Shown: piece by piece, positions 32,083 to 39,860 of the stretch
Layout of the letters: every line of letters begins with the position of its first letter
Position numbering within the stretch: the stretch's first letter is position 1
Source of the DNA: Acidobacteriota bacterium
Lineage (GTDB): Bacteria; Acidobacteriota; Vicinamibacteria; Vicinamibacterales; UBA2999
Assembly: GCA_030697165.1 (NCBI GenBank)
Contig: JAUYQQ010000023.1
Span: 222,681-286,680 of the forward strand
Reading direction: 5' to 3'
Length of the DNA: 64,000 nt
Position numbers and translations under genes: made by a program
Notes under the pieces: generated by a model
What the model was told of the DNA's origin: nothing
The model's database searches: none
Seen by the model: the letters and a program-made list of their open reading frames with translations, nothing else

Positions 32083-33061
32083 CACGCAGTTCGTGTTCGA
32101 TGGTCTGCGCCAGGCCTTCCTCGATTGGACGGGCCGTGAAGCCGAGGTCACGTACCGCCTTGTCGTTGGCGCCCAGGTAGGTCGTGCCGGCCAGCACGCG
32201 CAGCGACTCGGGTTGCAACGCCGTCGGCAGGGTCGCGAACCGTCCGGCCAGGCTCATCAGGGCGGCGGCGCTGCGCATGGTTCGCGGCCCGGGATGCATC
32301 AACGGGGCTCGTACCTTCCCGATCTTCGCCGCAACATCAAACGCATGCTCGAACGTGTGGCGGGGGCCGGTGATGAGGTAGGTTTCGCCCGGGACGCCCT
32401 TCTCCATGGCGAGAATGTGGCCGCGCGCCGTGTCTTCCACGTGCGCCCAGCAGAAGGCGGTGCGGGCCGGCGTCATCGGCAGGCGGCCGCGCAACAGGTC
32501 GACCAACGCGGTGTGCATGCCGCTGGTATCACCCGGGCCATAGACCAGACCTGGCATGACGATCGTCAGCGGTAACCCCTCCTGGATCTTGGGCAACGCG
32601 ACGCGGTAATGGGCAATCCACTTCGTGCGGTCGTACTGGCTCAGGTGCGCGCCGTCATAGCGATAGGTCTCGTCGGGGACGACGCCCCGGGTGTTCGAGA
32701 ACACCGCCACGGTGCTGGTATACACCCCGCGCGGAATCTCGAGCGTGCGCATGGTCTTGAGGACGTTGCGCGTGCCATCGACGTTGATGCGATCGGCCAG
32801 CGGCTCGTGCACGCCGACCTTGTACCAGGCCGCGACATGAAACACGCCATCGACGCCCTGCATGGGCGCGCGCAGGGTTTCGCGATCGGTGATGTCGCCG
32901 GCATGCATTTCGACGCCGAGGGCCTTCAGCATGCCGGCCTTGTGCGGGGAACGGACCAGCGCCACGACCTTGTGGCCGCGCCCGATCAGCTGCTTGACGA
33001 TTTCCCCGCCGATGAAGCCGGTTGCGCCCGTGACGAAGTATTTCGCCATTCCTCGGGGCAC
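32066..33061 (-). CDS. NAD-dependent epimerase/dehydratase family protein
   Basis: 331 residues from GTG 33061, or 327 from ATG 33049 (MAKYFVTG). The ATG gives the typical family N-terminus, but GAGGA directly adjoins it, too close for a good ribosome site, so the GTG is kept as the outer limit. It is an extended short-chain dehydrogenase: YFVTGATGFIGGEIVKQL is the NAD-binding GxxGxxG, DITDRETL and GVFHVAAWY follow, the active-site Tyr-Lys is in a diverged YDRTKW, and MPGLVYGPGD is present. It is similar to nucleoside-sugar epimerases or dihydroflavonol reductase-like proteins. Substrate unknown. It stands alone on this strand. Confidence 0.9.
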   Translation of the reverse strand: MPRGMAKYFVTGATGFIGGEIVKQLIGRGHKVVALVRSPHKAGMLKALGVEMHAGDITDRETLRAPMQGVDGVFHVAAWYKVGVHEPLADRINVDGTRNVLKTMRTLEIPRGVYTSTVAVFSNTRGVVPDETYRYDGAHLSQYDRTKWIAHYRVALPKIQEGLPLTIVMPGLVYGPGDTSGMHTALVDLLRGRLPMTPARTAFCWAHVEDTARGHILAMEKGVPGETYLITGPRHTFEHAFDVAAKIGKVRAPLMHPGPRTMRSAAALMSLAGRFATLPTALQPESLRVLAGTTYLGANDKAVRDLGFTARPIEEGLAQTIEHELRVIGRG

Positions 33062-33090
33062 AGCTTACTACGCGTGTTCGAATGCGCTGC

Positions 33091-33176
33091 ACGGAAGCAC
33101 CGAAACACGGAACACGCCTTTCCTCTTAGCTGACGATACATTCCTGACGTTTCAGTGCTTCCGTGGTTCCGTGTGA
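33091..33176. repeat. Inverted repeat at the 3' end of the PLP gene
   Basis: ACGGAAGCACCGAAAC (33091-33106) and GTTTCAGTGCTTCCGT (33149-33164) are complementary apart from one position. The right arm lies within the last codons of the methionine PLP gene, so part of that protein's tail (about SHGTTEALKRQECIVS) is repeat-encoded. It could act as the terminator of the gene. Confidence 0.65.
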
Positions 33177-34331
33177 CGCATTCGCAGCCGGGCCATCAAG
33201 ACCGCTGACGAGATCGTCGATCAGATCATCCGCGTGTTCAATCCCTGGTGACAACCGGATCAACGTGTCCGACAAGCCGAGCGCGGCGCGTTGCTCGGGC
33301 GGAATCGACGCGTGCGTCATCCGCGCGGGATGGCAGATGAGCGATCGCACGCCCCCGAGGCTCTCCCCCAGCGTGAACAGCCGGCGGTTCGACACGAACG
33401 CCGTCACGTCCGCCACGGTCCCCGCCAGCTCGAACGACAGCATGCCGCCGAAGCCGGTCATCTGTCGTCTCGCCACGGCGTGACCGGGATGCGACGGCAG
33501 ACCTGGATAGTAGACGCGCGATACGGCCGGGTGAGCGCCCAGCGCCGCGGCAATTCGCCCGGCATTCTCGGCATGGCGTTGCACCCGCAACTCGAGGGTC
33601 TTCAGCCCGCGCAGGGTCAACCAGCAGTCGAGAGGCGCGGGGACCGCGCCGATCGCGTTCTGCAGGAACTTGACCGGCTCGAACACGGCGGCATCGCGCG
33701 CCAGCACGGCGCCCTGGATCAGGTCGGAATGGCCCGCCAGGTACTTGGTGACGCTGTGGACGACGAGATCGGCGCCGAGGGTGAAGGGTTGCTGGAATAC
33801 GGGAGTCGCGAAAGTGTTATCAACGACCACCAGGGCGCCCTTCGCATGGGCGAGGTCCGCGATCGCCCGAATGTCGGAGACCAGCAGACGCGGGTTGGTC
33901 GGTGTTTCCAGCCACACCAGCCGGGTCGCCGTGGTGATGGCCGCGGCCACGGCCGCGAGGTTGGTGGTATCGACCGGGGTGACGCGGAGGTGGAATCCCG
34001 CGAAGACTCGGTTCAACAACCGATAGGTGCCGCCGTAGACATCGACCGGGACAATCACTTCATCGTGCGGCCGCAAGTACGCCTGAAGCACGGCATGCTC
34101 AGCCGCCAGCCCCGAGGCAAACACCGCGCCGTGCTCGACGCCTTCCAGTTCGGCCAGCACCGCCTCCAGCCGCTGGCGCGTGGGGTTGTTGGTGCGCGCG
34201 TAGTCGTATCCGCGGTTGACGCCCGGACTCTCCTGCTCGAAGGTCGAGGTCTGGTAGATCGGCGCAATCAGCGCCCCGGTCGCGGGATCGCTGGGTTGAG
34301 CGGCATGAATGGCACGAGTGGCAAAGTTCAT
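33126..34331 (-). CDS. Cystathionine gamma-synthase/lyase-type PLP enzyme
   Basis: 401 residues, PLP aspartate-aminotransferase fold of the Cys/Met metabolism family. Signatures: YARTNNPTRQRLEAVLAELEG, FASGLAAEHAVL, VDVYGGTYRLLNRVF, WLETPTNP, VVDNTFATPVFQQPFTLGADLVVHSVTKYLAGHSD (Schiff-base lysine in SVTKY), RGLKTLELRVQRH and the C-terminal SLGGVRSLICHPARMTH. Under the SAM riboswitch upstream, a methionine-biosynthetic role such as cystathionine gamma-synthase, cystathionine beta-lyase or O-acylhomoserine sulfhydrylase is most likely; sequence alone does not separate these. A GAGGA site overlaps the upstream stop codon. The last residues lie in an inverted repeat. Confidence 0.93.
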   Translation of the reverse strand: MNFATRAIHAAQPSDPATGALIAPIYQTSTFEQESPGVNRGYDYARTNNPTRQRLEAVLAELEGVEHGAVFASGLAAEHAVLQAYLRPHDEVIVPVDVYGGTYRLLNRVFAGFHLRVTPVDTTNLAAVAAAITTATRLVWLETPTNPRLLVSDIRAIADLAHAKGALVVVDNTFATPVFQQPFTLGADLVVHSVTKYLAGHSDLIQGAVLARDAAVFEPVKFLQNAIGAVPAPLDCWLTLRGLKTLELRVQRHAENAGRIAAALGAHPAVSRVYYPGLPSHPGHAVARRQMTGFGGMLSFELAGTVADVTAFVSNRRLFTLGESLGGVRSLICHPARMTHASIPPEQRAALGLSDTLIRLSPGIEHADDLIDDLVSGLDGPAANASHGTTEALKRQECIVS

Positions 34332-34336
34332 AACGA

Positions 34337-34726
34337 CTAATCCTCTACGGTTCGAAAGGGCACGGCGTGAATACGGTGGACGGCGCGCAGGCGCGCCACC
34401 GCGGACGTAAGTTCAGCAGGTGATTGCGGGGCGATCAGCAGCCACCGAGGCGAGCCCGCCGAGCCCTGGGCGAGGGATTCGACGCGCAGTCCCGCGGCGG
34501 TCGCCACGTCAACGATGAAAACGTCGGTCGGCGGGATGCCCGGAAACGTCAGGCGAACAAACCGGGGTGGCGATTCCCGGTCGCGGCGACCATCGAGCGG
34601 GTCGGGCGTCAGGCCGCCCCAACCCAGGCCGGCAATAAGCCCCGCCACGGCCGCGTCGCCGCCGGTCGAGACCGAGTCGCCCGCCAGGATGGCGAGCATG
34701 TGATGGATGGCCGAGGGCGGCGTCAT
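34337..34726 (-). CDS. Small riboswitch-controlled protein, unknown
   Basis: 129 residues. I do not recognise the family. The N-terminal half (IHHMLAILAGDSVSTGGDAAVAGLIAGLGWGG) looks helical and glycine-rich. The C-terminal half (FVRLTFPGIPPTDVFIVDVATAAGLRVESL, then WLLIAPQSPAELTSAVARLRAVHRIHAVPF) has the alternating strand-helix pattern of a small alpha/beta ligand-binding domain. It starts within 5 bases of the end of the SAM riboswitch and ends 5 bases before the PLP enzyme gene, so it is the first gene of the regulated pair. A role in methionine or sulfur metabolism is inferred from that position alone. Confidence 0.8.
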   Translation of the reverse strand: MTPPSAIHHMLAILAGDSVSTGGDAAVAGLIAGLGWGGLTPDPLDGRRDRESPPRFVRLTFPGIPPTDVFIVDVATAAGLRVESLAQGSAGSPRWLLIAPQSPAELTSAVARLRAVHRIHAVPFRTVED

Positions 34727-34730
34727 GTGA

Positions 34731-34833
34731 CCCGTATCTCTCCCCGTCAGGGGCGGGAGTTAGCACCACGGCGCTTGCAGCCAGGTTGCTGTGGCGTCTG
34801 CGGGCCCGGTCCCTCAGCCACTCTCGATAACCG
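34731..34833 (-). promoter_or_regulatory. SAM-I type riboswitch (S-box)
   Basis: Read on the minus strand, the segment has the S-box landmarks in order: TTATCGAGAGTGGCTGAGGG (5' P1 side and the conserved GAG...GAGGGA), ACCGGGCCCGCAGACGCC (P2), ACAGCAACC (the conserved CAGCAACC pseudoknot region), GGTGCTAACTCC (the nearly invariant GGTGCTAA.TCC), a GC hairpin around CCCCTGACGGGG, and the closing GAGAGATA. The start codon of the next gene is only about 5 bases past the P1 3' side. The likely Shine-Dalgarno (GGGGAGAG) is part of the riboswitch, suggesting control at translation initiation. High S-adenosylmethionine should shut off the pair. Confidence 0.9.
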
Positions 34834-34913
34834 TCCTGGCCGTCACGGCCAAGACATAATCAATGTATTTCGATGTAATGATTACTGTCAAGTCCCCCGA
34901 TAATCGCCGCTTC

Positions 34914-36560
34914 ATGCGCACCCTGATCGCCGCCGTCCTCCTGCTGCCCGCCCTGGCCGCCGCCGACACATATCCGCGGCAAGCCGGTGTCGATGTGCTT
35001 CACTACGTCTTCCGCCTCTCGCTCGGCGACGCCAGCGACGAAATCGTCGGCCGCGCAACCGTGACCGTGAAGTTCGTGGCCGACGATGTGCGCGAGGTCG
35101 TGCTCGACCTCACGTCGGCGGCCGATGGCAAGGGCATGACGGTGCAGTCGGTGACACACCAGCCCAACCCGCCCGACCTGCCCGACCCGCCTAACCCGCC
35201 CAACCCGCCCCTGCCCTTCACCCACGACACCCACCGCCTGCGGGTGGCGCTGCCGGCGGCGGCGCGCGCCGGCCAGGAGTTCAGCTTCACCGTCGCCTAT
35301 TCGGGGGTCCCCGGCGCGGGGATTCACATCGGGCCGAACATCCACGGCGAGCGCGCCATGTTCAGCGACAGCTGGCCCAACAACGCGCGCCAGTGGCTGC
35401 CGGCGATCGATCACCCCTACGACAAGGCGACCGGCGAGTTCATCGTCACGGCGCCCAACCACTACCAGGTGGTGTCGAACGGCCTGCTGGTGGAGGAGAT
35501 CGACCTCCCTGGCAACCAGCGGCGGACGCACTGGAGGCAGACGGTGCCGATCGCCTCGTGGTTACACGCGCTCGGGGTGGCGCGCTTTTCCTCCCATCAC
35601 GCCGGTACCGTCAGGGGCATTCCCCTGCAGACGTGGGTGTTCCCGCAAAACCGCGATGGCGGCATCGCGCTGTTCGAAGATCTATCGAAGCGCGCGCTCA
35701 CGTTCTTTATCGATCGCGTCGGCCCCTACTCGTACGAGAAACTGGCGAACGTGCAGGCGGTGGGCATCAGTGGCGGCATGGAACTGGCTAGCGCGATCTT
35801 CTACGGCGAGAAGGACGTGGCGGCTGGCCGCGGACCGGTCGTCCACGAGATTGCGCACCAGTGGTTCGGCAACGCGGTGACCGAGCGCGACTGGGATGAT
35901 GTGTGGCTCAGTGAAGGCTTCGCCACCTACTTCGCGCTGTTGTTCACCGAGCACGACGAAGGACGCGACGCGTTCGTGGAGGGCCTGAAGCGAAGCCGCG
36001 ACCAGGTGTTCACCCTGACCCAGAAACTGCCCGAGGCGCCGATCGTCCACCGCAACCTCGACGATATGACGCGCGTGCTGAGCGGCCTGATCTACCAGAA
36101 GGGCGCATGGGTGCTGCACATGCTGCGGGCCGAAGTGGGCACCGAACACTTCTGGACGGCCATCCGCGAGTACTACCGGCGCTACCAGGACCTGAATGCG
36201 TCCACGGCCGATCTGCAGGCCGTGTTCGAACAGGTCTCGGGGAAGGACCTCGACTGGTTCTTCATGCAGTGGCTGACGCGGCCGGGCCTCCCCAGGCTCG
36301 AGGGCACGTGGCGCTACGACGCAGCGGCCAGGCAGGTCGAGGTGACCTTGACCCAGTCGCAGGCCGCCGACGCATTCCGCCTCAATGTGGACGTCGGCCT
36401 CACCGCCGTACCCGGCGGGCTGCCCCGGATTGAGCGCGTGGCGATGACGGCCAAACGTGCCACCATGCGCTTCGACGCCGCGACCGAACCCGCGGCGGTC
36501 GTGATCGACCCGGGCACGTGGGTGCTCTTCGAGCCGGGCCCCTTCACCAAGGCGAAATAA
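34914..36560 (+). CDS. M1 family metallo-aminopeptidase, secreted
   Basis: 548 residues from ATG 34914, which gives a signal peptide (MRTLIAAVLLLPALAAADTY). An in-frame ATG 51 bases upstream is less likely. It is an M1 gluzincin: zinc site HEIAHQWFGN with the second glutamate in WLSEGFATY, and the GxMEN-like exopeptidase motif in GISGGMELASA, here with the usual MEN changed to MEL, which may alter N-terminal recognition. A Pro/Asn-rich insertion (QPNPPDLPDPPNPPNPPLP, about residues 84-102) comes from a CCCGACCTG-type tandem repeat. C-terminal ARM-like and beta regions follow. It is predicted to act in the periplasm or outside the cell. It diverges from the riboswitch gene pair. Confidence 0.92.
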   Translation: MRTLIAAVLLLPALAAADTYPRQAGVDVLHYVFRLSLGDASDEIVGRATVTVKFVADDVREVVLDLTSAADGKGMTVQSVTHQPNPPDLPDPPNPPNPPLPFTHDTHRLRVALPAAARAGQEFSFTVAYSGVPGAGIHIGPNIHGERAMFSDSWPNNARQWLPAIDHPYDKATGEFIVTAPNHYQVVSNGLLVEEIDLPGNQRRTHWRQTVPIASWLHALGVARFSSHHAGTVRGIPLQTWVFPQNRDGGIALFEDLSKRALTFFIDRVGPYSYEKLANVQAVGISGGMELASAIFYGEKDVAAGRGPVVHEIAHQWFGNAVTERDWDDVWLSEGFATYFALLFTEHDEGRDAFVEGLKRSRDQVFTLTQKLPEAPIVHRNLDDMTRVLSGLIYQKGAWVLHMLRAEVGTEHFWTAIREYYRRYQDLNASTADLQAVFEQVSGKDLDWFFMQWLTRPGLPRLEGTWRYDAAARQVEVTLTQSQAADAFRLNVDVGLTAVPGGLPRIERVAMTAKRATMRFDAATEPAAVVIDPGTWVLFEPGPFTKAK

Positions 36561-36564
36561 CACC

Positions 36565-37782
36565 ATGAACAGACGCACCTTCATCAAGGCCGCCGGAGTG
36601 CCACTGGGCGCCTCGGCGCTCGGCCTCAAGGCCTCTGCCCTCTCTGCCACGACGCAAACCACGCCGCGTTCGTCGATCGTGGTCGTCGGCGGCGGGGCGT
36701 TTGGCGCCTGGACTGCCCTCCACCTGCGCGAGATGGGCCACACGGTGACGTTGCTCGACGCCTACGGCCCGGGCAACTCGCGCGCGACCTCGGGGGATGA
36801 AACCCGGCAGATTCGCTGCGGCTACGGCGACCGCGAGCTGTACTCGCGCTCGGCGCTCGCCGCCTTCACGGCGTGGAAGGCACGCCAGGAAGAGTTCGGC
36901 GTGCCGCTGATGATGGAGACCGGCCGTCTGCAGTTGCTGCCCGACTGGACGCCCAGTGCCAGGGCCACGCAGGCCACGCTGGCGAAGATCGGCGTCAAGA
37001 CCGAGGCGATGACCGAGGACGACATGCGGAAGCGGTATCCGCAGATGAATCCTGACGGCATGGGCGTTGGCTTGCTCGAACCCGGCGCGGCCGTGCTGCG
37101 CGCCAAGCAGGCGATTCTCGCGGTGGCGGCCGCGTTCAAGCGCAAGGGCGGCACGGTAACTATTGCCCGCGCCACCCCCGGCCGCGGTGAGGGGCGGCGC
37201 TTGATCGATCTGCAGACCGGAAACGGCGACCGCGTGGCCGCGCAACAGTTCGTGTTCGCGTGCGGGCCGTGGCTGCCGCGGCTGTTCCCGGCACTGCTCG
37301 GCAAGAGGATCCAGGTGCCCGGCCGCGACGTCCTGTACTTCGGCACGCCGGCCGGCGACACCCGGTTCAACTTCCCGAACTTCCCCAACTACTCTGAAGA
37401 GCGCTGCTACGGCTTCTCGAACATCGACGAGCGCGGCTTCAAGGTCTGCGCCACCTCCGGCTCGACGTCGTTCGATCCCGACACCGACGAGCGCATCGTC
37501 ACGCCCCACGAGGTGCGCCGCGCCCGCGCCTACCTCGCGTTGCGCTTTCCTGCGCTGAAGGATCAGCCGGTGATCGAAACGCGTGTCTGCCAGCTGGAGA
37601 ACACCGCGGACGAGCATTTCATCATCGACCGGCATCCCGACTACGACAACGTGTTGATTGCCGGCGGTGGATCGGGGCACGGCTTCAAGCACGGGCCGGT
37701 GCTGGGCGAGTACATCGCCAAGCGGGCGCTCGGCGAAGCCACTGACCCGGCTTTCGACCACATGGTGCGACTGGCCAGATAA
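36565..37782 (+). CDS. FAD-dependent sarcosine/N-methyltryptophan oxidase-like protein (Tat)
   Basis: 405 residues, 4 bases after the peptidase stop. The leader (MNRRTFIKAAGVPLGASALGLKASAL) is Tat-like. The body is a DAO-family flavoprotein: SIVVVGGGAFGAWTALHLREMGHTVTLLDAYGPGNSRATSGDETRQIRCGYGD is the FAD-binding and covalent-flavin-region N-terminus of MSOX/MTOX oxidases. VFACGPWLPRLFP and a C-terminal ENTADEHFIIDRHPDYDNVLIAGGGSGHGFKHGPVLGEYIA complete the fold. It would oxidise an N-methylated or secondary amine and release peroxide. Pairing with a secreted peptidase hints at amino-acid or peptide-derivative use. Confidence 0.92.
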   Translation: MNRRTFIKAAGVPLGASALGLKASALSATTQTTPRSSIVVVGGGAFGAWTALHLREMGHTVTLLDAYGPGNSRATSGDETRQIRCGYGDRELYSRSALAAFTAWKARQEEFGVPLMMETGRLQLLPDWTPSARATQATLAKIGVKTEAMTEDDMRKRYPQMNPDGMGVGLLEPGAAVLRAKQAILAVAAAFKRKGGTVTIARATPGRGEGRRLIDLQTGNGDRVAAQQFVFACGPWLPRLFPALLGKRIQVPGRDVLYFGTPAGDTRFNFPNFPNYSEERCYGFSNIDERGFKVCATSGSTSFDPDTDERIVTPHEVRRARAYLALRFPALKDQPVIETRVCQLENTADEHFIIDRHPDYDNVLIAGGGSGHGFKHGPVLGEYIAKRALGEATDPAFDHMVRLAR

Positions 37783-37785
37783 GTT

Positions 37786-37861
37786 GAAAGTTGAAGAGTT
37801 GAAAGTTGGTAGTTGAAGTTGAAAGTTGCAGTTGCAGTTGCAGCTGCAGTTGCAGTTGAAA
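37786..37861. repeat. AGTTGAAAGTTG and CAGTTG repeats beside tRNA-Pro
   Basis: Direct copies of GTTGAAAGTTG and then GTTGCAGTTGCAGTTGCAGC-type hexamers fill the gap between the oxidase gene and the tRNA. It belongs to the same sequence family as the block at 20378-20518 and ends one base from the encoded CCA of the tRNA. Confidence 0.75.
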
Positions 37862-37862
37862 G

Positions 37863-37939
37863 TGGTCGGGGCGACTGGATTCGAACCAGCGACATTCCGC
37901 TCCCAAAGCGGACGCTCTACCAAGCTGAGCCACGCCCCG
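37863..37939 (-). tRNA. tRNA-Pro (TGG anticodon)
   Basis: The minus strand reads CGGGGCG acceptor, TGGCTCAGCTTGGTAGAGC-type D arm, CCGCT-TTTGGGA-AGCGG anticodon arm with TGG in the loop, a CTGGTTCGAATCCAG T arm and the CGCCCCG acceptor return. Discriminator A and an encoded CCA follow (77 bases in all). All stems pair. The gene is intact. Confidence 0.96.
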
Positions 37940-38014
37940 GACCTGTGGCTATTGTAGCCCACGATGACCGACATCCAGTGGCCGCCGGCACGCGAGCGGA
38001 ACGGGGCCGGCCGG

Positions 38015-39604
38015 TCAGGCGCCCACAGCCAGCGGGCCCGACAGCTCGGGCAAGCGGGCCTGCCACCAGGCGCGCGCATGATCGTTGGACCAACCCTTGG
38101 CCAGGTGGTGCGCCCCAATAGCTGCCAGTAGCTCACCTGCATCCGTCGGCCGGTCGGCGGGGTCCTTGCGAAGGCACTTCAGCACCAGTTCATCGACCTC
38201 GCGCGGCAGCCCGCCGGGCACGCGCGTGGACGGCGCCACCGGCGCCGCATGCACGTGATCGATCAGCGCCTGCATCTGGGTGCCGTCCTGGAAGACCCGG
38301 GTTCCGGTCAGCAGGTAGAACGCCACGCAACCAATCGCATACACGTCGGCGCGCCGATCAACGTCATCGCGGCCCAGGATCACTTCCGGCGCCATATAGG
38401 CGGGCGTGCCGATCAGCGTCTGCGCGGTGGCCAGGGTTTCGGTGACGGCGGTCGCCGGGTCGCTCTTGCGCGTCTGCACCAACCCGAAGTCCAGCACCTT
38501 CACGAAGTCGAAGTCACGCCCCATGCGGCAGAGGAAGATGTTGGCCGGCTTCACGTCACGGTGCACGAGACCGCGATCGTGCGCCTCGGCCAGCGAGTGA
38601 CACACCTGCTGCAGCAGGAACATGGCCCTCGCCGGCGGCAAGGGACCGAACTCGCGCACCAGCGACTCGAGGTCGCGTCCTGACAGCAGCTCCATCACGT
38701 AGTAGAAGCTGCCATTGTCGGTGGCGCCGAAATCGAACAGCCGGATCGAGTACGGCGAGCTGAGCGCAGCCGTGGCCTGGGCCTCGCGCTCGAACCGCCG
38801 CAATTGCGTCTGACAGGCCGACGCGGTGTCGCCCAGCTTGTCGACCTTGATCAATTTGATCGCGGCGTCGCGCGCCAGCAGCCGATGGCGCGCGCGCCAG
38901 ACCGCGCCCATACCGCCCTCGCCCAGCTGATCGATTAATTCGTAGGCGCCCAGCTCGCGGGCTTCGCTGATGCGCCGCCCCATCTTCTGGAACATCTGCG
39001 ACGGTAACACCGAGGCGATGGCGCAGCTGTAGTTCGGCATCGCCATCACCAGCGTGTCGATCACACCGGGCACGTCGACGCCGCGCAGGTGCGCAAACCA
39101 CACGCCGATCGGCCCCATCGACGCCGACGCCAGGGCCGCCAACAGCATGGGGCGCGGCCGGCCGGGCAGCACCATGGCCGACAGCAGGATCGCGATGGGA
39201 ATCCACGACAAGTGGGCAAGCTCGCTATGTGTGGGATCGCGGGCCCAGGTTTCCAGCATCGCGATGCCGGCCGAGTTGAGCATCATGAGGATGAGCCCCG
39301 AATCGGTCTTCGCCCGATCCGACCGGCGCGAGTGACGAGTGTGCAGGTAGACGGAAGCGGCAAACACCACCGCCCCGGCTTCGACCCAGAGGGACGGCTG
39401 GTTGACCGAGGTGCCCATGGTCAGGGGGTAGAGGACGCCGTCCATGGCCAGGCCCATCAGCCACATGCCACCGCTCACCAGGGCCAGCAGCCTCAGCCGG
39501 CTGATCTGGTCAGCGACGACGTCGTCGGGAAGGCGGACCGAGGACTGGATGCCGGGCGGCGTCCCTGGGGTGGGCAGCTTCGGGGCCAGGACGTTCTTGT
39601 TCAT
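38015..39604 (-). CDS. Serine/threonine protein kinase with N-terminal membrane domain
   Basis: 529 residues from ATG 39604; a GTG 18 bases upstream is possible. Unlike most bacterial PknB-type kinases, the membrane part comes first: about six helices in residues 40-205 (LRLLALVSGGMWLMGLAMDGVLYPL to VIDTLVMAMPNYSCAIASVL). The kinase domain follows (about 220-510): LIDQLGEGGMGAVWRARHRLLARDAAIKLIK, LVHRDVKPANIFLCR, VLDFGLVQ, and GTPAYMAPEVILGRDDVDRRADVYAIG. All catalytic residues are present, so it should be active. There is no C-terminal sensor. The N-terminal membrane domain may itself sense a signal. It stands alone, divergent from the threonine leader. Confidence 0.93.
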   Translation of the reverse strand: MNKNVLAPKLPTPGTPPGIQSSVRLPDDVVADQISRLRLLALVSGGMWLMGLAMDGVLYPLTMGTSVNQPSLWVEAGAVVFAASVYLHTRHSRRSDRAKTDSGLILMMLNSAGIAMLETWARDPTHSELAHLSWIPIAILLSAMVLPGRPRPMLLAALASASMGPIGVWFAHLRGVDVPGVIDTLVMAMPNYSCAIASVLPSQMFQKMGRRISEARELGAYELIDQLGEGGMGAVWRARHRLLARDAAIKLIKVDKLGDTASACQTQLRRFEREAQATAALSSPYSIRLFDFGATDNGSFYYVMELLSGRDLESLVREFGPLPPARAMFLLQQVCHSLAEAHDRGLVHRDVKPANIFLCRMGRDFDFVKVLDFGLVQTRKSDPATAVTETLATAQTLIGTPAYMAPEVILGRDDVDRRADVYAIGCVAFYLLTGTRVFQDGTQMQALIDHVHAAPVAPSTRVPGGLPREVDELVLKCLRKDPADRPTDAGELLAAIGAHHLAKGWSNDHARAWWQARLPELSGPLAVGA

Positions 39605-39672
39605 CGCGGTGGCCGGCTGCACGGAACGGCAATCACTAGTTGCGCAACCATGGTGATAGTCTATGGCAGCTC

Positions 39673-39744
39673 ATGCACAGCGCTGCTGCCCGTCCCACGA
39701 TTACGCGCACCACGATCACGACTGGAGACCACTCCAGCGGATGA
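39673..39744 (+). CDS. Threonine operon-type leader peptide
   Basis: 23 codons from ATG 39673 to TGA 39744. The peptide ends TITRTTITTGDHSSG, with six Thr (ACG, ACG, ACC, ACG, ACG, ACT) and two Ile codons within 15 residues. It stands 116 bases upstream of the aspartokinase-homoserine dehydrogenase gene and 33 bases before a strong terminator. It looks like the E. coli thrL peptide (TTITTTITITTGNGAG at its end), including the Gly after the Thr/Ile run. Ribosome stalling at the Thr/Ile codons when charged tRNA is scarce would be expected to prevent terminator formation. GGATGA at its stop codon can pair with TCATCC (39785-39790) in the terminator's left side, a candidate antiterminator. Confidence 0.85.
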   Translation: MHSAAARPTITRTTITTGDHSSG

Positions 39745-39776
39745 GGTGAGCTGCCGTTCACCAAGGACCTGAAGAC

Positions 39777-39810
39777 AAGGGCCATCATCCGCAGGGGTGA
39801 TGGCCCTTTT
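39777..39810 (+). terminator. Rho-independent terminator of the Thr leader (attenuator)
   Basis: An 11-base perfect stem, AAGGGCCATCA (39777-39787) with TGATGGCCCTT (39798-39808), is followed by a short TTTT run. It stands between the Thr-rich leader peptide and the thrA-type gene and is the natural off-state of an attenuator. An earlier small hairpin, CTGGAG with CTCCAG, lies in the leader codons and could be the pause structure. Confidence 0.85.
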
Positions 39811-39816
39811 GCTTGT

Positions 39817-39840
39817 CCACCGGAGCCTTGGCGAAGGTGG
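39817..39840. repeat. REP-like palindrome
   Basis: CCACCGGAGCCTTGGCGAAG plus GTGG pairs imperfectly with itself. It belongs to the palindrome family with copies at 15594, 50308 and 50387. It sits between the attenuator terminator and the thrA-type start. Confidence 0.6.
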
Positions 39841-39860
39841 GACGTTAATGAGGAATGGAA

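Noticed and set aside
37786..37939. Integration of a mobile island at tRNA-Pro
   Set aside because: There is no integrase and no direct repeat of the tRNA 3' end in the window. The neighbouring repeat block has no tRNA similarity.
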